Notes: a model not told the origin generated them from the letters alone. A DNA stretch of 64,000 bases from Phylloscopus collybita (GCA_027886175.1 JAJNNQ010000094.1:248001-312000), one strand, 5' to 3'. Shown: positions 10,196 to 21,340, counted from the first letter of the stretch. Numbers and translations: made by a program.

Positions 10196-10870
10196 GTCGT
10201 TAAAACCGACACGATCACGGACAAAGACTCTCGAAGGAGTGAAAGTCCCAAAAGTTACAAAAATAAACTCCCGGTGTTTATTAAGACGCCGGTGGGTTGC
10301 ACGGAATGTGCCTCCTGGAGTCGTGGCAGCTCCTTATGAGGTTCTCTGCCCTCCGTTTATTTCCCAAAAGTCTTACATACAATACATATGCATTAGCCCA
10401 GCACCTCCCATCCCTGCTCGGTATTAAAATGAGGCCATTGGTCATTCACGTGTGCAGAATTCTTCTCTTGAATTGGGTCAGTGGTCTTGAATTGGGTCAG
10501 TGGTCTCGAGGGAGGAAGTCAGGAATGTCTTCATCACAATGACCTTTCTACCTTCTCATTGCTGGCAGGTCTCTGTGACACTGTGGCATTCTCCAATATC
10601 CCCTGCTCCGTGATAATCAATATGAAGTCCAGGTGCTGGTCATGGTTCCGTGGTTTCAGTCTGTTCTTATAACGGTTCATCGTCTATTCCGTTTCCTTCT
10701 ATAAACAAAACTAGAACAAGCTCATAAGGGCAAGCAATAAAACAATTAGCTCTAGATTGAACACCTGATAATCATAAACATATCCTTTGCTTATCTAACT
10801 TGGATCCTGATCAAAATAAATTGCTTCTAAGACTTGGCTAAAATTTTTACTCTTCAAAATCATGATTCAG
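10196..10870 (-). other. Unassigned single-copy segment, possible decayed LTR
   Basis: Not repeated elsewhere in the window. Several tttatt and aataaa motifs and an AT-rich end suggest an old LTR on the minus strand, but no TG...CA ends or target duplication can be fixed. A direct duplication of ttgaattgggtcagtggtc is present at about 10468-10506. Confidence 0.3.
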
Positions 10871-11340
10871 CACAGGTTGGCCAGAGCAGCTGTGGCTGCC
10901 CGGTGCCTGATCATGTCCCAGGGCAGGTTGGGGTGTCTGGAGCAGCCTGGTGCAGGGGAAGCTGTCCCTGCCCGGTGCCTGGCCGTGTCCCAGGGCAGGT
11001 TGGGGTGCCTGGAACAGCCTGGCACAGGGGAAGCTGTCCCTGCCCGGTGCCTGGCCGTGTCCCAGGGCAGGTTGGGGTGCCTGGAGCAGCCTGGCACAGG
11101 GGAAGCTGTCCCTGCCCACGGCAGCGCTGGCACCGCAGGCGCTTTAAGGTCGCTCCATCCCAAACCATTGCAGAGCCCCAGGGCCAGGATGGGCAGCGCC
11201 GCCAGCTCGTGCTGCCGCCTGCTGGGGGCACCCGGAACTGCAGCTGGGGTCGGCGCATGCGCAGTGCTGCTGTTGAACCCCGCTCGCTGCTGACCTCCGG
11301 TGGGCGATTCCCAAACCGCAACGGCACGGCCAGTGCAGGA
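10871..11340 (-). mobile_element. CR1-linked module with three 72-bp units and an NRF1-like site
   Basis: Minus copy of the module at 9425. Three tandem 72-bp units start at about 10908, 10980 and 11052. A palindromic gcgcatgcgc lies at 11253-11262. Confidence 0.65.
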
Positions 11341-12060
11341 GATGTGCGGGCTAAAGAGGGAAAATCCCCCGATTTGAAAGGAAAAAAGAGATTCCAGAGC
11401 AAAACATCACGCTTTTGCATAAATAAATGGGTGATGGTGTTTCTGTCCCCTGCATTTCATTTTTCATTCTTTTTCTCTTTGTGCTTTTCTATTTTTTCCT
11501 CCCAATGCTTCTTCTGTTGCAGTGCCTCAAATCATGAACTTTGGAACTGGCCCTGAACAAATCATTCATCCTTTTTTTAATTGCTATGAGCAGAACCCCA
11601 CAGCTCCCTCAGCCAATCCTGGTGCTCTAGACCCCTCCCCAGCTCCGTCCCTTCCCTCGGCATGCTCCAGCACCTCCAGGTCCTTGGTGAGTGAAAGGAA
11701 AAGGGAGTGCAGAGAGAAAAGGGAGGAGCGTTTCTCCATTGCCTCTCTGAAGATGGAGGTTGGGAAAATAAAGCTTGAACGCAAACAGCAGGAAATGCTT
11801 TATTTTAAGAAATGAGTCGCCCTGCAGGAAAGGTGTTAAAAGAGCTGCAGCATTTACATTAGGTAAGGCAGCAGCAAATTTTGATAAACCTTTGATAAGC
11901 CAGGCCAGCAAGGATGAAATTTTTGATGCATTTTTTATACTCCAGGCAAGCAAGCAGCATTTTCTTTGATCCATTAGGCAAGGCACCCAGGGAGTTTTAG
12001 GAGGTGGCGGTGACATTGCCACTCCCAAACGCCTCTGGCAGGAAGTGCCCAACCGGCCCC
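11341..12060. repeat. Repeat shared with 36.45-37.10 kb (inverted)
   Basis: The stretch contains tgcctcaaatcatgaacttt, ggaaaataaagctt and caaatttttgataaac and is repeated inverted near 36.5-37.1 kb. AATAAA signals are present. I see no coding gene; short frames are not conserved. Confidence 0.5.
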
Positions 12061-12080
12061 AGGTGCTGCCCGGTCTCTGC

Positions 12081-12142
12081 TGTCCGGGCTGTCCTGGGCT
12101 GTCCTGGGCTGTCCTGGGCTGTCCTGGGCTGTCCTGGCTGCT
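12081..12142 (+). repeat. Tandem decamer (ctgggctgtc)n
   Basis: About five perfect ten-base units. The related site near 36.35 kb holds two to three units. Confidence 0.9.
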
Positions 12143-12202
12143 CCAGCCTGGCCTGAGCTGTTCCTGCCTACATGACCACAGTGCCCTTGGTGTCCAGATG
12201 GC

Positions 12203-12288
12203 TCAGAGGGTTCCACTGACCATTGCCATGGCCATGGTGACCAGGAAAAGCTGCCAGAGGTGAGGGGAGGTCCTGGGGAGGCTCCCAC
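12203..12288 (-). CDS. ART-B terminal exon encoding GPI-attachment tail
   Basis: On the minus strand, acceptor tgtgtccccag precedes an 86-nt exon. In phase 1 it encodes GSLPRTSPHLWQLFLVTMAM and ends SGTL-stop, a hydrophobic GPI-type tail. The main exon of ART-B, however, ends in phase 0, so this tail would be read out of frame after normal splicing. Confidence 0.7.
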
Positions 12289-12668
12289 CTGGGGACACAA
12301 AGAGGGGGGTCAGGATGAATGTGGGGAGAGGGACAGGGGGGCCTTGAAGGTGTGGGGGTCAGAAGGGGCCAAAACCAGGTCTTGGTCCCCCGTGCCCAGC
12401 CATGTGTGGCCTTGTCCCCCCAACCCCAGTGGGTGTCCCCAGCACTGGATGCCCCTGTCCCCCCCAGCTGGCCCTGGCTGTGCCCATCCCCTGTGCCCAG
12501 CAATGGCTGTCCCTGCCCTTCTCCCCAGCACTCACTGGGTGTCCTGCCTCCCACCCACAGTGGCTGTCCCTGTCCCCTCTGGGCCATGGCTGTCCCCAAC
12601 ACTGCATGTCCTTGTCCCCAACCCTTACTGGTGCCCCCCATCCCCCCAGGTTGTCCCCACGGTGTCAC
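12289..12668 (-). other. ART-B intron
   Basis: Bounded on the minus strand by GGTGACAC and gtccccag. It is rich in GGGACA-like units but only about 380 bp long, shorter than in the other paralogs. An open frame runs through it by chance. Confidence 0.7.
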
Positions 12669-13415
12669 CTTTCGCCACTCGCAGTCGTAGTTGCTGAAGG
12701 TCCCAGTGGAACGAAGCTCAATGTGCATCATGTCCCCTTCCTTGCTGACAGCAGCGACCTTGAACGTCTCAAAGGGCGGGATCAGCACCTCCTCCACCAT
12801 TCGATCCATGAAGAATTCCTGGATGTCGGCACCGTGGCACGTGTGCACCTCGAGTATCGTGTCCGCCTTTATATCCCCGGCCAGGAAATCGTTCGACAAC
12901 ATCGGCACGAATTCACCGAAGCGGATTTGGTCGCCTTCCTTCACCTCGAAATGGTACCCACTCAGGCCAATGAACACGTCCTGACAATCGTTGGGGCGTC
13001 TCAGCGTCTGGAGAGCCCGGGTCAGCAGGAAATGCAGCGATTTGAAGTGGAATTCGTCCCGGTACTTCTGGCCGGACCTTCCAGCCTCACTCACGGCTGG
13101 GTTGAAGGCCTTGTACAGCTTTGACTCACTCGTGGTGTAGGCCATGAGGGCGATGGCCTGGTCTGGGGTGAGAGGGGATGACGGGGTCTTCATGTTCTGC
13201 CACTCCTTTGTGGCGTTTCTCCATTGATTTTCAAACTTGCTGTTCCTGAGGAAGTCTGAGCGCTGGAGTTCCGGCAAACTCTTGGTCATGTTATCGCCGC
13301 AATTCAGGTACTGGTCATCGAAGGAGTTCTGGGCCATGTCCAGGGGCACCACCTTGATGGCCACAGTGGCCACGGCCATGGCCAGCAGTGTCAGGGTCTG
13401 AGCCAGGGAGGCCAT
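12669..13415 (-). CDS. ART-B: ecto-ART-like main exon with 1-bp deletion at the donor
   Basis: The ATG at 13415 starts the signal peptide MASLAQTLTLLAMAVATVAI, then NSFDDQYLNC, FHFKSLHFLL and the ART core. VFIGL shows Ile at the catalytic Arg position. FVPMLS has no Ser at the STS position. V-E-E precedes VLIPPFE, so the first Glu of ExE is Val. The exon is 747 nt because the codons before the donor read TGG CGA AAG, whereas relatives have TGG CTG AAA G; one base is missing. Splicing at GGTGACAC then joins the GPI exon in the wrong frame. It may be a pseudogene, give a secreted form with an altered C-terminus, or be a base-call error. Read without splicing, the frame continues through the intron. 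Confidence 0.8.
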
Positions 13416-13740
13416 GGTGGGGAGAGGCCACAGGGAGCAGTGTGGGACACTGGGGGACAGAGAGGGGACACAGGGACACACCATGTGACACGGGGAAGAT
13501 ACTGGGGGACACCAGGGGACACTGAGGGAACACTGAGGGGTCCCAGGGGACACCAAGAGGACACAGGGGACACTGAGGGACCTGGGGGGACATGGGGAGG
13601 TTTTCTTGTTGAGGGGCTGGGGAATGAGAGTGGTGTCAGCCTGGGAAGAAGGGGCAGCCCTGGCCAGGAGAGCATGGACATGTCCTGGGATCTGATCCCA
13701 AATCCTGGGGCCACTCCTGGAGCCCCAGTGTCCCCCTTGT
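13416..13740 (-). other. 5' flank of ART-B with GGGACA-type repeats
   Basis: Same organisation as upstream of ART-A, with acceptor-like ctgtcccccag on the minus strand close to the ATG and a dense tgtccc repeat. No separate gene is seen. Confidence 0.45.
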
Positions 13741-14240
13741 TCCCCTCCTATAACCCTATCCCACTCCCAGTCCCATGAAATCCCCGGTGGCCCCTCAGGA
13801 CCCCAATCCCATCCCATTTTCTTCCTCAGTGCCCCCCAATGTCCCCCCGTACCCAACTCCCATCCTCACAGCCCTGTGCCCCCATCGCTGCCCCCATAGC
13901 CCCCCAGGACCCCAATCCCATTCCTGTGATTCCCCCAGTGTCCACCCAGACCCCAATCCCACAGCCCCCTGTGCCCCCCAAGTGTCCCCGGTGTCCCCCC
14001 AGACCCCGATACCGAAATCAGCCGCAGTGAACTCCCAGACAGAACGGGAGGGATCCCAAAGCCGGAATTCTTGATCAGCTCAGGCTCCCAGCAGATCTCT
14101 CTGGCTTCTGTGGCTCAGGGGGGCTTTGGCACAGGGAATTTATCCAGCCTAATTAAATATTCATTAAAATGGGCTTCTTAGCTGACACAAAACCAGAACG
14201 TTTCCCTTAAACAATTTGAATGGCTCTGCCTCTTTTATGA
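13740..14240 (-). repeat. C-rich minisatellite and R1 unit (minus)
   Basis: 13740-14015 is the C-rich minisatellite, and 14015-14240 is an R1 unit in minus orientation. Confidence 0.65.
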
Positions 14241-14259
14241 GAGGGTTTTTGCTGCCCTG

Positions 14260-14895
14260 CAGTCACAAAAATGGGGTTTCTGGGTGTGGTTTTCACTGAG
14301 TGCCCCAATATCTCAGATGACCTTGCCTGGAGCTTCTGCTTTTGGCAGGCTCTGCTCCTTCTGTGTTGCAGAACTTGCCAAAAACCCTCTCTGCAGTTCC
14401 CTTTATCTCTTTCACCACCTTTACCCAGCTGTGCCCACACTTCAAGATCCTTTGATGGTTTTTCCCAGTCATTCTTTAAGCTCAACCCAGCACCTCCAGG
14501 GGAGCTGAAACTTTCTCTTCTCTCTCTCATTGCTCAGCCCCCAGGACCCCAATCCCACTGCCCTGTGTGCCCCCAGTGCCCCCCAGCCCCACTCCCCACT
14601 GCTCCCTGAGCTGCTGTCACACCTCAGACCCCAAATGGGCTCCCCTCTCAGGTGACACCCCTGGGGGCACCCCAAGCCTGGCCAGGATCTCCTTGGGGAG
14701 CTCCTGGGTGACTTTCCCGGCCTTGTTGCGGTGGCATCAGAAGTTCTGCACCCCAAAAAAGGGATCCACCAACCCCAGGAGACACCTGAAGCCGTGTTGG
14801 TGTGGTGGCTCAGCAAATCCATCTGCCAGGAACCCCCGGCAGTGCTGCCCCTCTCAGTGATCCCTGGAGGTGATGGGTTGGGATCCAAAGGGTTC
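14260..14895 (-). pseudogene. R6 unit and ERV integrase-core fragment (minus)
   Basis: 14260-14540 is R6. 14600-14895 on the minus strand encodes the WQ-x-DLLSHH and KEILARLGVP blocks with broken frames. This marks the outer part of the left palindrome arm. Confidence 0.5.
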
Positions 14896-14929
14896 TTTTG
14901 GAAACACCTCGGGCAAACAAACCCGGGGA

Positions 14930-15523
14930 TCACCCCCTGCCCCCTGCAGTGTCCCCCAGCCCTCCCATGGCCCCGGTGACACTCCCAGGCCCTCCCTGCT
15001 GACCCCCAGAGCCCTGTGAACCCCAGTTTCATGTCCCCCCGTGTCCCCACGTGTCCCCCAGTGTCCCCCAGTGTCCCCCACGGCCCAAGACCCCACTCCC
15101 ACCATCCCCTGTGCCCCCCTCGCTTTCCCCCAGAGTACCCCAGGACCCCAATCCCATTCCTGTGACTCCCCCAGTGTCCCCAAAGACCCCAATCCTACAG
15201 CCCCCTGTGCCCCCCAAGTGTCCCCAGTGTCCCCCCAGCCCCTGATACCGAAATCAGCTGCAGTGAACTCCCGGACAGAACGGGAGGGATCCCAAAGCTG
15301 GAATTCTTGATAAGCTCGGGCTCCCAGCAGATCTCTCCTGCTCCTGTGGCTCAGGGGGACTTTGCCACGGGGAATTTATCCACCCTAATTATGAATATTC
15401 ATTAAAATGGGCTTCTTAGCTAACAGAAAACCAGAACGATACCTGTAAAAAATTAGCTTGGCCGTGCCTCTTTCAATAAATGATTTTTATTGTCCTGGAG
15501 AGCCATAAAATGTGTTATCTGGG
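14930..15523 (-). repeat. C-rich minisatellite and R1 unit (minus)
   Basis: C-rich array to about 15240, then R1 to 15523, where LTR-A begins. Confidence 0.6.
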
Positions 15524-16134
15524 TGTGATTCTAACAGAGTGCCCTGATAAGGATAAGGACCCAATAATTGATTGCCAATCAGATAAACCTTTATCAAAGT
15601 GAGAAGCCGAAGCGAGCAGGGCATGCAGGGAAAGCCGGAGAGCACAAGTCTCAGCTCATGCTCCATGCGCAGCTTTCGGAGTTTTTTTCACCACAATTTC
15701 CAATTTTTATAACTTTTTATTTTGTACACACCCCTTGGTCCCTCCCCATGTTTGCCCATATTTGGTCATCGTTGAGTCTTCCAACTCCGGGAGTCTGGGG
15801 TCTTCTGCCCTCTCACGGTGGTCGGTGGATGAAGTCTCTCCTCTTCCTCGCAGGACGTCCATGGGGACTTTCCACTGTGGTCACCACGGTTTCACCAAAT
15901 CTCCCGTTTTCTCCCTTTCTTCATGTCCTATGATCCAAATTTACATTTCATTATCCTGCGCCAAGGCCAGGCTCCAACTTTTCTGTTTCTGCAGTTTCTG
16001 CAACTTACAGTTATTGCTTAATATCCTCTACATATTTACAATTTCTGCAGCTTGCTGAATAGCCCCTACATATTTGTAATTATTAACAATATCATTTAAC
16101 ACAAAGTACCTCAATCATTCATTTCATTGATAAC
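15524..16134 (-). mobile_element. LTR-A, copy 2
   Basis: About 610 bp on the minus strand, from cattgataac at its 5' end to the tgtgattc complement at its 3' end. It is joined directly to the R3 module. Confidence 0.65.
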
Positions 16135-16520
16135 CCCGGGCACCCGAGCAGACGGTGAGAGGGTTTGCTGTAGTGGGGTCGGTGTCCATCAGGCCCCAGC
16201 TCAGTGGCTGCTCTCACCAGCAGAGGCTCACCCCACGGCAGCAGCAGAAGCAGCTCTGGGCTGGGCTCCGGCAGCAGCAGCAGCAGCGAATTCCCTTCCC
16301 CGAGCAGCAGCTCCGACCGCCCTCCCCCGAAGCCGAGAGAGGGAGAGCGCCAGCCAGCAGCTGCCCCAGCCCCCTCTTTTATCAGCCCCATCCTCTGGGG
16401 ATCTCTGCCCCTCGGAGAGAAACTCCCAGAGAAGAGAAGTGCAGCCGGGTGCCCTCCACCCCTGAGCTGGGCCACTGCTTTTGTTTTTCTTCAGCACCGA
16501 GTCGTTAGCATCTCCTAGTG
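16135..16520 (-). repeat. R3 module: CAG-rich, TATA-like promoter-type sequence
   Basis: About 390 bp. On the minus strand it contains gctgataaaagag (TATA-like), then a GC-rich stretch with a CTG run (complement at 16271-16288). Four copies exist (16.1, 24.7, 48.0, 55.5 kb), each between the intron-like tail of an ART of the D/E/H/J type and an LTR-A. Frames are open in several phases, which reflects composition. It may be LTR or promoter material. Confidence 0.5.
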
Positions 16521-16885
16521 TGTCCATGGTGGCCTTCAGCAAGGAGGGACAGGGTTGGAATGGGGGTGTCCCTGTCCCTGTCCCTGTCCGCCCCTGGAGG
16601 GGGTGTCCCTGTCCCCTCCCAGATCTGGGGGTCCCCATCTCTGTGTCCTGTCATGGGCATTCCTGTCCCCATGTCCTCAATCGGTGTCCACAGACTTGGT
16701 GTCCTCAGCACGGGGTGTCCCTGTCCTTGTCCCCAGCTCTGGGTGTCCTTGTCCCACCACCCACAGTGGGAATCCCTGTCCCCCATCCCCACTGAGTGTC
16801 ACTGTGTCCCCTGTGCCCTGTCATGGGTGCCCCCATGGCCCTGGGGGTGTCCTCATCCCGCCCAGGGTGTCCCCTGTGATGTCAC
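16521..16885 (-). other. Intron-like GGGACA region 3' of ART-D
   Basis: Starts at donor GGTGACAT on the minus strand and carries the usual ART intron repeats, but no GPI exon follows before the R3 module. Confidence 0.65.
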
Positions 16886-17632
16886 CTTTCAGCCACTCGC
16901 AATTGTGGTTGCTGGAGGTCCCGGTGGAATGGAGCTGGATCACTGACTTGTCCCCATGTTGGGTGACTTGGACAACCTCGAAGGTCTCGAAGGGCGGGAT
17001 CACCACACCCCCGTTCGGTAAATTTGTAGTGAAAAACGTAACATCCTGGCCCTGGCACGTGTACACCTGGAGCAACGACTCCTTCCCGGGGCAGTCGCCG
17101 GGTGTTTCGCTCAGCGGCACCGTCACGAATCGATCGAACCGGACGGTGTCGCCCTTCTGTGCCACGAACTGGACCCCGCACAGACGGTGGAAAGTGTCCT
17201 GACACTTCCCTCTCAGAGCCTCCCTCAGCGTGGCCAGGGCATCGGTCAGCAGGAAATGCAGCGCCTTGAAGTGGAAGTTGTCCCGGTACTCCTGGGGGGA
17301 CGTCCGGCCCTGCTCACGGCCTCGTTGAACTCGCTGTGGAGGCCGTCCATGGCGAAGGCGATGACAGCGGTGGCCTGGTCTGGGGTCAGAGGGGAATCTG
17401 TGACCCCCCGCTTCTGCCACCTGTCGGCGGCCTCGGCCCAGGCCTGGGCCAACACAGGGTTCTGCTGGAGCTCGGAGCGGTTGAGGGCCGGCATGGCCTT
17501 GGTCATGGCCGGGCGGCAGCCCTGGTACTGGTCATCGAAGGAGTCCTTGGCCATGTCCAGGGGCTTCACCTCGTTGGCCATGGTGGCCACGGTCATGGCC
17601 AGCAGGGCCAGGGTCTGAGCCAGGAGGGCCAT
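16886..17632 (-). pseudogene. ART-D: ecto-ART-like exon with 1-bp frameshift
   Basis: The ATG at 17632 gives MALLAQTLALLAMTVATMAN and DSFDDQYQGC. At about 17307 one base is missing relative to ART-E (ggacgtcccccc against gggcgctcccccc on the coding strand), which shifts the frame. The second half is intact in the other frame. It has TFHRL (His at the catalytic Arg position), FVTVPL (Thr at the Ser position) and N-G-G in place of ExE before VVIPPFE. No GPI exon follows. It is the left-arm partner of intact ART-E. I call it a pseudogene; the C-run makes a sequencing error possible. Confidence 0.85.
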
Positions 17633-18560
17633 GGAGGGGAGAGGCCACCAGGAGCAGTGTGGGACACTGTGGGGACAATGAGGGGACACAGAAGAGACAC
17701 AGGGAGGGTTCCTCAGTGAGGGGCTGGGGAGCAGAGTGGGGTCTGCCCAGGGGGACGGGAGGCACTCCTGGCCAGGACACCCCTGGATGTGTCCAGCATC
17801 CTTGATCCCCAACCCTGGGGTTTCTTGTGCCTCCCCAACATCCCCCAGTGCCCCCAGGACCCCCAGGACCCCAATCCCACAGGACCATCCTCTCCTGCCC
17901 CCCACGGAAGCCCAATCCTCCTTCCAGGATTACAAGTCCCCTCAGCCCTGCCAGGACCCCAACGCAAATCCTGGAGTCACTCCCTGAACCCACCAGTGTC
18001 CCCCTCACCCCAATCCCACTCGCAATCCCCAATTCCTTTGGTGTCACCCCAGGACCTCAACCCAAATCCGGGAACCACCCCCTACCCCCGGTGTCTCCCA
18101 GCCCCCTCATGACCCCAACCCCACTCCCACCATCCCCTGTCCCCCCTCACTTTCCCCCAGAGCACCCCAGGACCCCAATCCCATTCCTGTGACTCCCCCA
18201 GTGTCCCCCCAGACCCCAATCCCACAGTCCCCCTGTGCCCTCCAAGTGTCCCCGGTGTCCCCTCAGCCCCCGATACCGAAATCAGCCGCAGTGAACTCCT
18301 GGACAGAACGGGACGGATCCCAAAGCCGGAATTCTTGATCAGCTCAGGCTCCCAGCAGATTTCTCCTGCTCCTGTGGCTCAGGGGGGCTTTGCCACGGGG
18401 TATTTATCCAGCCTTATTATGAATATTCATTACAATGGGCTTCTTAGCTGACAGAAAACCAACACATTTCCCGTAAATAGTTTGCATGGCTCTGCCTCTT
18501 TCAGGAAATAATTTTTATTGTCCTGGAGCCATAAAAATGGGGTCTGTGGGGGTCGTTTTC
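17633..18560 (-). repeat. 5' flank of ART-D: C-rich minisatellite then R1
   Basis: The acceptor region near the ATG is followed by the C-rich minisatellite (17800-18270) and R1 (18270-18560). No other gene is seen. Confidence 0.6.
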
Positions 18561-19002
18561 ACTGAGTGCCCCAATATCTCAGATGACCTCGCTCTGAACT
18601 TTTGTTTTGTGCTGGCACTAATCCTTCTGTGAGGCAGAAATTGCCAAATAGGAAACTCATTGGAATTCCCTTTGTCTCTTTCTCCGCAGCTTCCACCCAC
18701 CTTTGCCCAGCTGTGCCCACACTTCAACATCCTTTGATGGGTTTTTTTTTCCCAGTCAGTCTTTAAGCTCAATCCAGTACCACCAGGGGAGCCGGAATTT
18801 TCTCTTCTCTCTCTTATTAGAGGTGAGGCCTGGATGGAGTTGGGCAGGTTGAAAATTGGCTGCTCATCCATCAAGCTCATTGTAATGGGCTTCTTAGCAA
18901 ACACAAAACCAGCATGTTTCCCGTAAATAATTAGTCTGGTTCTTCCTCTCTCAATAAATGATTTTAATTGTCCTGGAGAGCCATAAAAATGGGTTATCTG
19001 TG
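18561..19002 (-). repeat. R6 and partial R1 units (minus)
   Basis: R6 (gaaattgccaaataggaaac to ttttctcttctctctc) is followed by a shortened R1 that runs into LTR-A. Confidence 0.5.
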
Positions 19003-19590
19003 TGTGGTTCTCAGAGAGTGCCCTGATAAGGATAAGGACCCAATAATTGATTGCCAATTACATAAACCTTTATTAAAACGATAAGTTGAAACAAGGAGCA
19101 TGTGCAGAGAAATCCAGAGAGCACAAGTCTCAACTCGTGCTCCATGCACAGCTTTTAGAGTTTTTTCCCCCCCAGTTTCCCATTTTTATAACTTTTTTTT
19201 TTTTTTTAAATTTTTTTTTTTTTTTTTTTAAATACACTCCTCTTGGTCTCTCCTCAGACCATGTTTTCCCATATTTGGTCACAGTTGAGTCTTCCAGTTG
19301 CGGGAGTCTGGGATCTTCCACCCTCTGACGGTGGTCGGTGGATGAAGTCTCTCCTTTTCCTCGCAGCACGTCCATAGGGACTTCCCACTGTGTTCACCAT
19401 GGTTTCACCAAATCTCCCGTTTTCTCCCTTTCTTCATGTCCTATGATACAAAGTATTCTGTACCAAGGCCAGGCTGTCCGTGACTTCTCTGTTTCTGCAA
19501 CTTTCAGTTTTGCTTAATATCATCTACATATTAATTATTAACTATAACATTTAACACAAATTACATAAATCATTAATATTGTCTGTAACA
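19003..19590 (-). mobile_element. LTR-A, copy 3
   Basis: Minus copy, TG...CA bounded (complement of TGTTACAGACAATATT at 19590). It carries a T-rich insertion at about 19190-19230. It is the 3' LTR of the env relic to its right. Confidence 0.7.
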
Positions 19591-19897
19591 GCCTCCCGTT
19601 CTTTATTAAATCCTTAATTCATTAATTCATTAATTTGTGTTAATCCTTCTCGTCTATTCATTTGTGTAAATATATCACTTTTTTAATACTCTACTAAACT
19701 ATTGAGCACTTACACTGGTTGTTAATTCCAGCTCTAACTTAACGCTTATCTTTACAGGTATGCTAATGTCGTTTTCCCCCCTCATCGTATGCCTGTTCTC
19801 TATTTATGTTTTGCTTAAGCTTTTTCATTTTTACCTGGGTCTCCAATTCTGTCAATGCCTCAACCGCTCTATATTCTGTTTTCCTCCTTTAACCTCA
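19591..19897 (-). other. ERV region between env relic and LTR-A (minus)
   Basis: AT-rich sequence with short inverted and direct aattcatta repeats, matching 21.34-21.62 kb. Non-coding. Confidence 0.5.
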
Positions 19898-20382
19898 TTA
19901 TTTTAGATACTTTGGATGTTTTCTCATCATGATTGCAGTCTCCGGTGGCTCTCTCAGGATCAATTGGCATTGCTGCATGCTTTGGACAGCAGAGTGAATT
20001 AGTCGGACAAAACACGGTATCAACCAAGATAAAAACAAGAGCCCAGTGACCGAACACAATGTTATAAACATAACCCTCTTCCACCAGGCCCCTTTCAAAT
20101 TTTTGATCCCACCAGGTGGCCTCTAAGATGGAATTCCATCTCTGAACTGGCACTCGCGCTGCCCTTTTTAATTTCTGTAGCAAGATTCTTTATGACTTTT
20201 CCGTGATCATCAATTTCCACGCAACATTCAGACTCATTAAACCTCCCACGGACTCCTCCTTCTTCTGATAACAAGTCATCCAGGGCAATCCGGTTTGGAT
20301 ACCACAAATGCCTGCACCGCCGACCGCCGGTGGCCTCGCTCGTGGCCGCTCTGGTGCAGTGACCTTCCCTGGTGAGACCGTT
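19898..20382 (-). pseudogene. ERV env transmembrane-subunit relic, left copy
   Basis: On the minus strand a first frame carries NRIALDDLLSEEGGV followed by a Cys-Cys motif (ESECC). This is the conserved ectodomain region of retroviral transmembrane subunits. The first Cys expected in that motif is Arg. A second frame from about 20098 carries a hydrophobic anchor (FITLCSVTGLLFLSWLIPCF). The two are in different frames, so the gene is broken. The right arm at 20.8-21.3 kb is its mirror image. The surface subunit is absent. Confidence 0.65.
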
Positions 20383-20820
20383 TCCTTCTTCCACTGATTC
20401 GTCCAATCTCTCTGAGGGAGCCACGCAGGATTCATCTTGCTACATTATCTCAACGCTGCAGGCTGGGTCCTACGCTGCCTGAAACAAGCCCAGACTTGTC
20501 TGAGGGGTCTGTGCCTGTGTTAAAGTGCAAGGAGAGTTTGTCCTTTTGGGACAAAGCACGAGGCTGCTCTCCCAGCACAGCTACCACACAGACCCCACAA
20601 AACAGCAGTGATTGATTCGCTGTTATACTGCCCAATGAAGGATCTCTCAGACCGGACACCTGCCTCCTGCTTCTCTTCCCGCGTCGCCTGAAGGAGCTGC
20701 TGGATTTAGCTGCTGCCGGCAGCCTTCAGAAAAGAACTGGAGCTGCCACCAGCAGCTTCACAGAAGAGCTAAATCACTGGAGTGCCTGTGCCCCTCGGAA
20801 GCCCGAGACACCCATCCCGG
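20383..20820. other. Spacer at the centre of the inverted repeat
   Basis: About 440 bp of sequence with no counterpart on the other arm. Contains ctgggtcctacgctgcctg and gaaggatctctcagaccgg. No ORF of note and no recognisable element. Confidence 0.6.
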
Positions 20821-21340
20821 GACGGTCTCACCGGGGAAGGTCACTGCACCAGAGCGGCCACGAGCGAGGCCACCGGCGGTCGGCGGCGCAGGCGTTTGTG
20901 GTATCCAAACCGGATTGCCCTGGATGACTTGTTATCAGAAGAAGGAGGAGTCCGTGGGAGGTTTAATGAGTCTGAATGTTGCGTAGAAATTGATGATCAC
21001 GGAAAAGTCATAAAGAATCTTGCTACAGAAATTAAAAAGGGCAGCGTGAGTGCCAGTTCAGAGATGGAATTCCATCTTAGAGGCCACCTGGTGGGATCAA
21101 AAATTTGAAGGGGCCTGCTGGAAAAGGGTTGTGTTTATAACATTGTATTCGGTCACTGGGCTCTTGTTTTTACCTTGGTTGATACCGTGTTTTGTCCGAC
21201 TAATTCACTCCGCTCTCCAAAGCGTGCAGATTGCAGCAATGCCAATTGATCCTGAGAGAGCCACCGGAGACTGCAATCATGATGAGAAAACATCCAAAGT
21301 ATCTAAAATAATGAGGTTAAAGGAGGAAAACAGAATATAG
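20821..21340 (+). pseudogene. ERV env transmembrane-subunit relic, right copy
   Basis: Mirror of the left relic, with the same Arg in place of the first Cys of the ectodomain motif and the same frame break before the membrane anchor. It shares these lesions with the left copy, so the inverted duplication happened after the env gene had decayed. Confidence 0.65.

Larger units (their letters stand above)
14530..20382. repeat. Left arm of a giant inverted repeat
   Basis: Order along the arm: integrase fragment, C-rich minisatellite, R1, LTR-A, R3, ART-D, C-rich minisatellite, R1, R6, LTR-A, env relic. Each element recurs in reverse order and orientation at 20821-26714. Coordinates of matching points sum to about 41,200-41,250 throughout. 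The outer boundary is approximate because similarity falls off near 14.5 kb. Confidence 0.9.

Noticed and set aside
10871..11340. Regular 72-bp direct repeats suggesting a CRISPR array
   Set aside because: There are no unique spacers between repeats, and the context is a vertebrate LINE-linked module. It is a plain tandem repeat.
12168..13856. A single 562-codon minus-strand gene
   Set aside because: It is the ART-B exon read through upstream repeats and through the intron. Donor, acceptor and GPI exon positions match the other paralogs, so the long frame is fortuitous.
16119..16518. Ala/Gln/Ser-rich proteins encoded by R3 in several frames
   Set aside because: At least four frames are open on both strands, which points to base composition. 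No domain is recognisable, and the copies differ by frame-neutral and non-neutral changes alike.
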